A stretch of DNA of 64,000 nt. It comes from Flavobacterium okayamense. Its GTDB lineage: Bacteria > Bacteroidota > Bacteroidia > Flavobacteriales > Flavobacteriaceae. Made by a program: the position numbers and the translations under genes. The notes under the pieces were generated by a model. That model saw only the letters and a program-made list of their open reading frames with translations. It was not told where the DNA came from and did not search any database. Shown here piece by piece: positions 61,581-64,000 of this stretch; the stretch's first letter is position 1, and each line of letters begins with the position of its first letter. The DNA lies in NCBI RefSeq assembly GCF_019702945.1, contig NZ_AP024749.1, forward strand, positions 744,001 through 808,000, in the 5' to 3' direction.

Positions 61581-62615
61581 ATGTCTAAACCAAAACATAT
61601 TTTAGTTATCAGGCTCTCGGCTATGGGCGATGTCGCAATGACAGTTCCCGTGTTGAGAGCTTTTTCTTTTCAATATCCTGAAACAAAAATTACAGTAGTT
61701 TCCCGACCTTTTTTTGCCCCTTTTTTTAATGGAATTCCAAATGTTTCATTTTTTGGAGTTGATGTAAAAGAACGTCATAAAGGATTTATAGGCTTACTTA
61801 GACTGTTTTCCGATTTAAGAAAACTAAATATCGATGCCGTTGCTGATTTACATAATGTGTTGCGCTCTAAAGTAGTTCGAACGTTATTCGCTTTAAGTGG
61901 AAAACAAGTTGCCGCAACCGACAAGGGTAGAGCTGAAAAGAAAGCATTAACTCGATTAGAAAACAAAGTTTTCGCCCCTGTAAAATCGATGTTTCAAAGA
62001 CACGTTGAAACGTTTGAAAAAATAGGTTTTAAAATCTCTTTAGAAAATCCAATGTTTCTAGAAAAGGCAAAACTTTCAAAAGAAATTCTTGAAATTACTG
62101 GAGAAAAAATTCAAAAATGGATTGGAATTGCCCCTTTTGCACAATACGAGAGTAAAGTGTATCCACAAGATTTAATGCAAAATGTACTAGATGGTTTAGC
62201 TGAAAACAATAATCATAAAATCTTTTTATTCGGTGGAGGTGACGCTGAAATTGAAAAACTAAATCAATTGCAAAATCAACATCACAATGTAATTGTTGTA
62301 GCTGGAAAATTGAAATTTCAAGAAGAATTAGATTTGATTTCCAATTTAGATCTAATGCTTTCAATGGATAGTGGTAATGCACATATTGCTGCTATGTTGG
62401 GTGTGAAAGTAATTACACTTTGGGGTGCAACACACCCATATGCTGGATTTAAACCTTTTAATCAACCTGATGATTTTTGTATCACTGCAGATAGACAACA
62501 ATATCCTTTGTTGCCAACATCGGTTTATGGAAACAAAAAAGTGGAAGGATACGAAGATATAATGCGAAGCATTAAGCCTAATTTTATTTTAGAAAAAATA
62601 AGTGCTGCAATATAA
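61581..62615 (+). CDS. family 9 glycosyltransferase (heptosyltransferase-like)
   Basis: The 344-residue product has ILVIRLSAMGDVAMTVPVLR, VADLHNVLRSKVVRTL, IGIAPFAQYESKVYPQDLM and LMLSMDSGNAHIAAMLGVKV followed by TLWGATHP, the GT9 signature. This family adds heptose or related sugars to the LPS core. It is transcribed with the DUF4254 gene. A hairpin overlaps its stop codon. Confidence 0.92.
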   Translation: MSKPKHILVIRLSAMGDVAMTVPVLRAFSFQYPETKITVVSRPFFAPFFNGIPNVSFFGVDVKERHKGFIGLLRLFSDLRKLNIDAVADLHNVLRSKVVRTLFALSGKQVAATDKGRAEKKALTRLENKVFAPVKSMFQRHVETFEKIGFKISLENPMFLEKAKLSKEILEITGEKIQKWIGIAPFAQYESKVYPQDLMQNVLDGLAENNNHKIFLFGGGDAEIEKLNQLQNQHHNVIVVAGKLKFQEELDLISNLDLMLSMDSGNAHIAAMLGVKVITLWGATHPYAGFKPFNQPDDFCITADRQQYPLLPTSVYGNKKVEGYEDIMRSIKPNFILEKISAAI

Positions 62616-62628
62616 ATTACAGCACTTA
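62599..62628 (+). terminator. possible terminator hairpin at the end of the GT9 gene
   Basis: TAAGTGCTG pairs with CAGCACTTA around a 12-base loop that contains the stop codon. There is no T run after it, so it may protect the 3' end rather than terminate. Confidence 0.35.
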
Positions 62629-62683
62629 AGCCCTTTAAGTATTTATAAAACACTATAGAATAAATTTTCTACATAACCTTTAT

Positions 62684-64000
62684 TTACTCTTTATTTTTTA
62701 ATGCATTAACCATTTCCTTTAAAAGGGCTATTTCTTTTTTTAATTCCTCTATTTGATTTTGTTGTTCTTGAATTGCTTTAACTGTAACAGGTATAATTTG
62801 ATAAGGCATTATCCCTACAGGTTTTTCATATTCAATATATGTTCTTTTACCACTTTCATCTAAACATACCCAATCTGATTTTTTAACGGCTTCTGGAATG
62901 ACAACCGATAGTTCTTGTGCATCAAAACCTAATTTATTTGCTTTTTGATTGTCTGGAATATTTATATTTCCTGTAGAAGGGGTGTTTTCTTTATATGAAA
63001 TAGGGTTTAATTGCATAATTTCCGTTAAACCTCTATTTTGTAAATTTGAGTTTTTATTACTTGTTTTTGAATAAGTGTTTGTTGGTGTAATAAAATCATC
63101 GGCATATACATCATCCCAACGTCTAGTTACACCAGAAAAAGGCGAAGCTCCTAAATCGGCTCCAAAATCAGACATTGGACTGAAAGCACTACCTTCATAA
63201 AACAATTCATTAGTTCCATCAACAATATATTCTATAGAACCTAAAGCAATTGCAGTTCCACCTGAAGAACCTTTATAAAAACCAGCTACAAATTTTTTAG
63301 TAAAAGGTCCTCCGTTATAGGTATCAGAAAATGTTTGGCCTTCATCACTATCAATAAATGCACCGCCATCTCCAAAGTTTATATAGTTATCCCCAAAATT
63401 TGTTTCTAATACAGTCAATGTATTGCCTTCAAAAAATAGGTCGCCAGTATTAGTACCATTAAAATTTAAGTTTCTCGTATTTAAATCGATTGCTGTATTT
63501 TGAGTTAGTGCTCCTCCTAACCGAACTGTGCCAGATGTTTCTGTTAATGCATTTGTAAAAGTGTAACTTCCTCCACCACCTGAAGGTAAAGTAACTGTGT
63601 TACCGTTTGAAATTGTTAAATCGTTTCCAACAATACTTAGTGTTTGGCTATCAGTTCCACCTGCTGGAGTTTCCCAATAACCATTTCCATTAGCATCAGA
63701 AGTTAAAACTTTTCCTGCAGATTGTGTCCCGTCTTCTAAACGAAAAGAAAATGTACCGCCTGAAGGAGCGCTTGTTTCAGTAACTAATATATTATCAATT
63801 GAAGCACCGTAGTCGAAATTTCCTTGGTATTCAAATCGTAATGAATAGGAATTCCCAGCTACAACAGTTGCACTGCCTGAATAAGAAGTGTTGGCATCAG
63901 TTGTTAAATTAACTAAATTTCCACCAACTTGAGCATTTGTTGTATTGTTGTATAAATAAGCTCTGAAAGAATCTGGAGCGGCTCCGAAATTATTATAACG
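62684..64000 (-). CDS. tail-fibre-like protein with C-terminal S74 chaperone domain (partial, runs off right edge)
   Basis: The frame stays open from the stop at 62684 to the window end, giving 438 residues of a longer protein. The upstream part is rich in Gly, Asn, Thr and Ser and contains TSDANGNGYWETPAGG then TLSIVGNDLTISNGNTVTLP, common in Bacteroidetes surface fibres. The C-terminal 110 residues match the intramolecular chaperone (peptidase S74) domain: LTEIMQLNPISYKEN, LGFDAQELSVVIPEAV and a final coiled coil. Such domains trimerise fibres and may cleave themselves off. A TTG inside the frame is not the start. Confidence 0.85.
   Translation of the reverse strand, partial: RYNNFGAAPDSFRAYLYNNTTNAQVGGNLVNLTTDANTSYSGSATVVAGNSYSLRFEYQGNFDYGASIDNILVTETSAPSGGTFSFRLEDGTQSAGKVLTSDANGNGYWETPAGGTDSQTLSIVGNDLTISNGNTVTLPSGGGGSYTFTNALTETSGTVRLGGALTQNTAIDLNTRNLNFNGTNTGDLFFEGNTLTVLETNFGDNYINFGDGGAFIDSDEGQTFSDTYNGGPFTKKFVAGFYKGSSGGTAIALGSIEYIVDGTNELFYEGSAFSPMSDFGADLGASPFSGVTRRWDDVYADDFITPTNTYSKTSNKNSNLQNRGLTEIMQLNPISYKENTPSTGNINIPDNQKANKLGFDAQELSVVIPEAVKKSDWVCLDESGKRTYIEYEKPVGIMPYQIIPVTVKAIQEQQNQIEELKKEIALLKEMVNALKNKE

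Overview
The window looks like chromosomal DNA from a member of the Flavobacteriaceae, most probably Flavobacterium or a close relative. It is strongly AT-rich, lacks clear Shine-Dalgarno sites, and carries Bacteroidota-type -7 boxes (TAnnTTTG). Lineage-typical families include GLPGLI proteins, a GldM-like domain, a type IX secretion sorting domain, DUF4175, DUF4254 and head-GIN (DUF2807) proteins.

Layout. From 0 to 20.7 kb most genes run leftward: a GLPGLI cluster with a small cysteine-containing secreted peptide, an OmpH/Skp-like lipoprotein, a methyltransferase, mnmG, ybeY, a DUF4175 protein, glnS, a GldM-like protein, a LysE-type exporter, a DUF2807 protein and rnr. Exceptions are gltX, an SPFH gene, folB and tRNA-Cys. 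Four parS-like palindromes flank mnmG. Between 20.7 and 21.3 kb lies a gene-free AT-rich stretch with repeated DnaA-box-like 9-mers. From 24.4 to 42.6 kb nearly all genes run rightward. The strand switch, the 9-mers and the nearby parS sites together suggest that the replication origin lies in or near 20.7-24.4 kb. This is an inference; dnaA is not in the window.

From 24.4 to 32.7 kb there are housekeeping and envelope genes: rpiB, a cation diffusion facilitator, tex, tatA, a degenerate M23 protein, a GH3-family protein and a DUF6909 protein. From 32.7 to 57.6 kb lies a large surface-polysaccharide locus. It holds a Wzz-like protein, the dTDP-L-rhamnose genes rfbBACD, a PagL-like lipid A deacylase, a Wzx flippase, two FkbM methyltransferases, four locus glycosyltransferases, three Wzy/WaaL-like membrane proteins, a WcaF-like acyltransferase, an epimerase, gmd-fcl for GDP-L-fucose, a UDP-glucuronate decarboxylase, a WcaJ-type initiating sugar transferase and a PaaK/CapK-like protein. 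Together they fit a Wzx/Wzy route for an O-antigen or capsule containing deoxyhexoses and perhaps xylose.

From 57.7 kb to the end come purD, two small-family membrane proteins, upp, a DUF4254 protein, a family-9 glycosyltransferase and the C-terminal part of a tail-fibre-like protein that runs off the right edge. A dispersed hairpin family (G-stem-loop-stem-GACAAA) occurs at several places in the first 17 kb. Its stem sequences differ from copy to copy but still pair, and one copy is read in frame inside gltX. No CRISPR array, insertion sequence or rRNA gene was seen.
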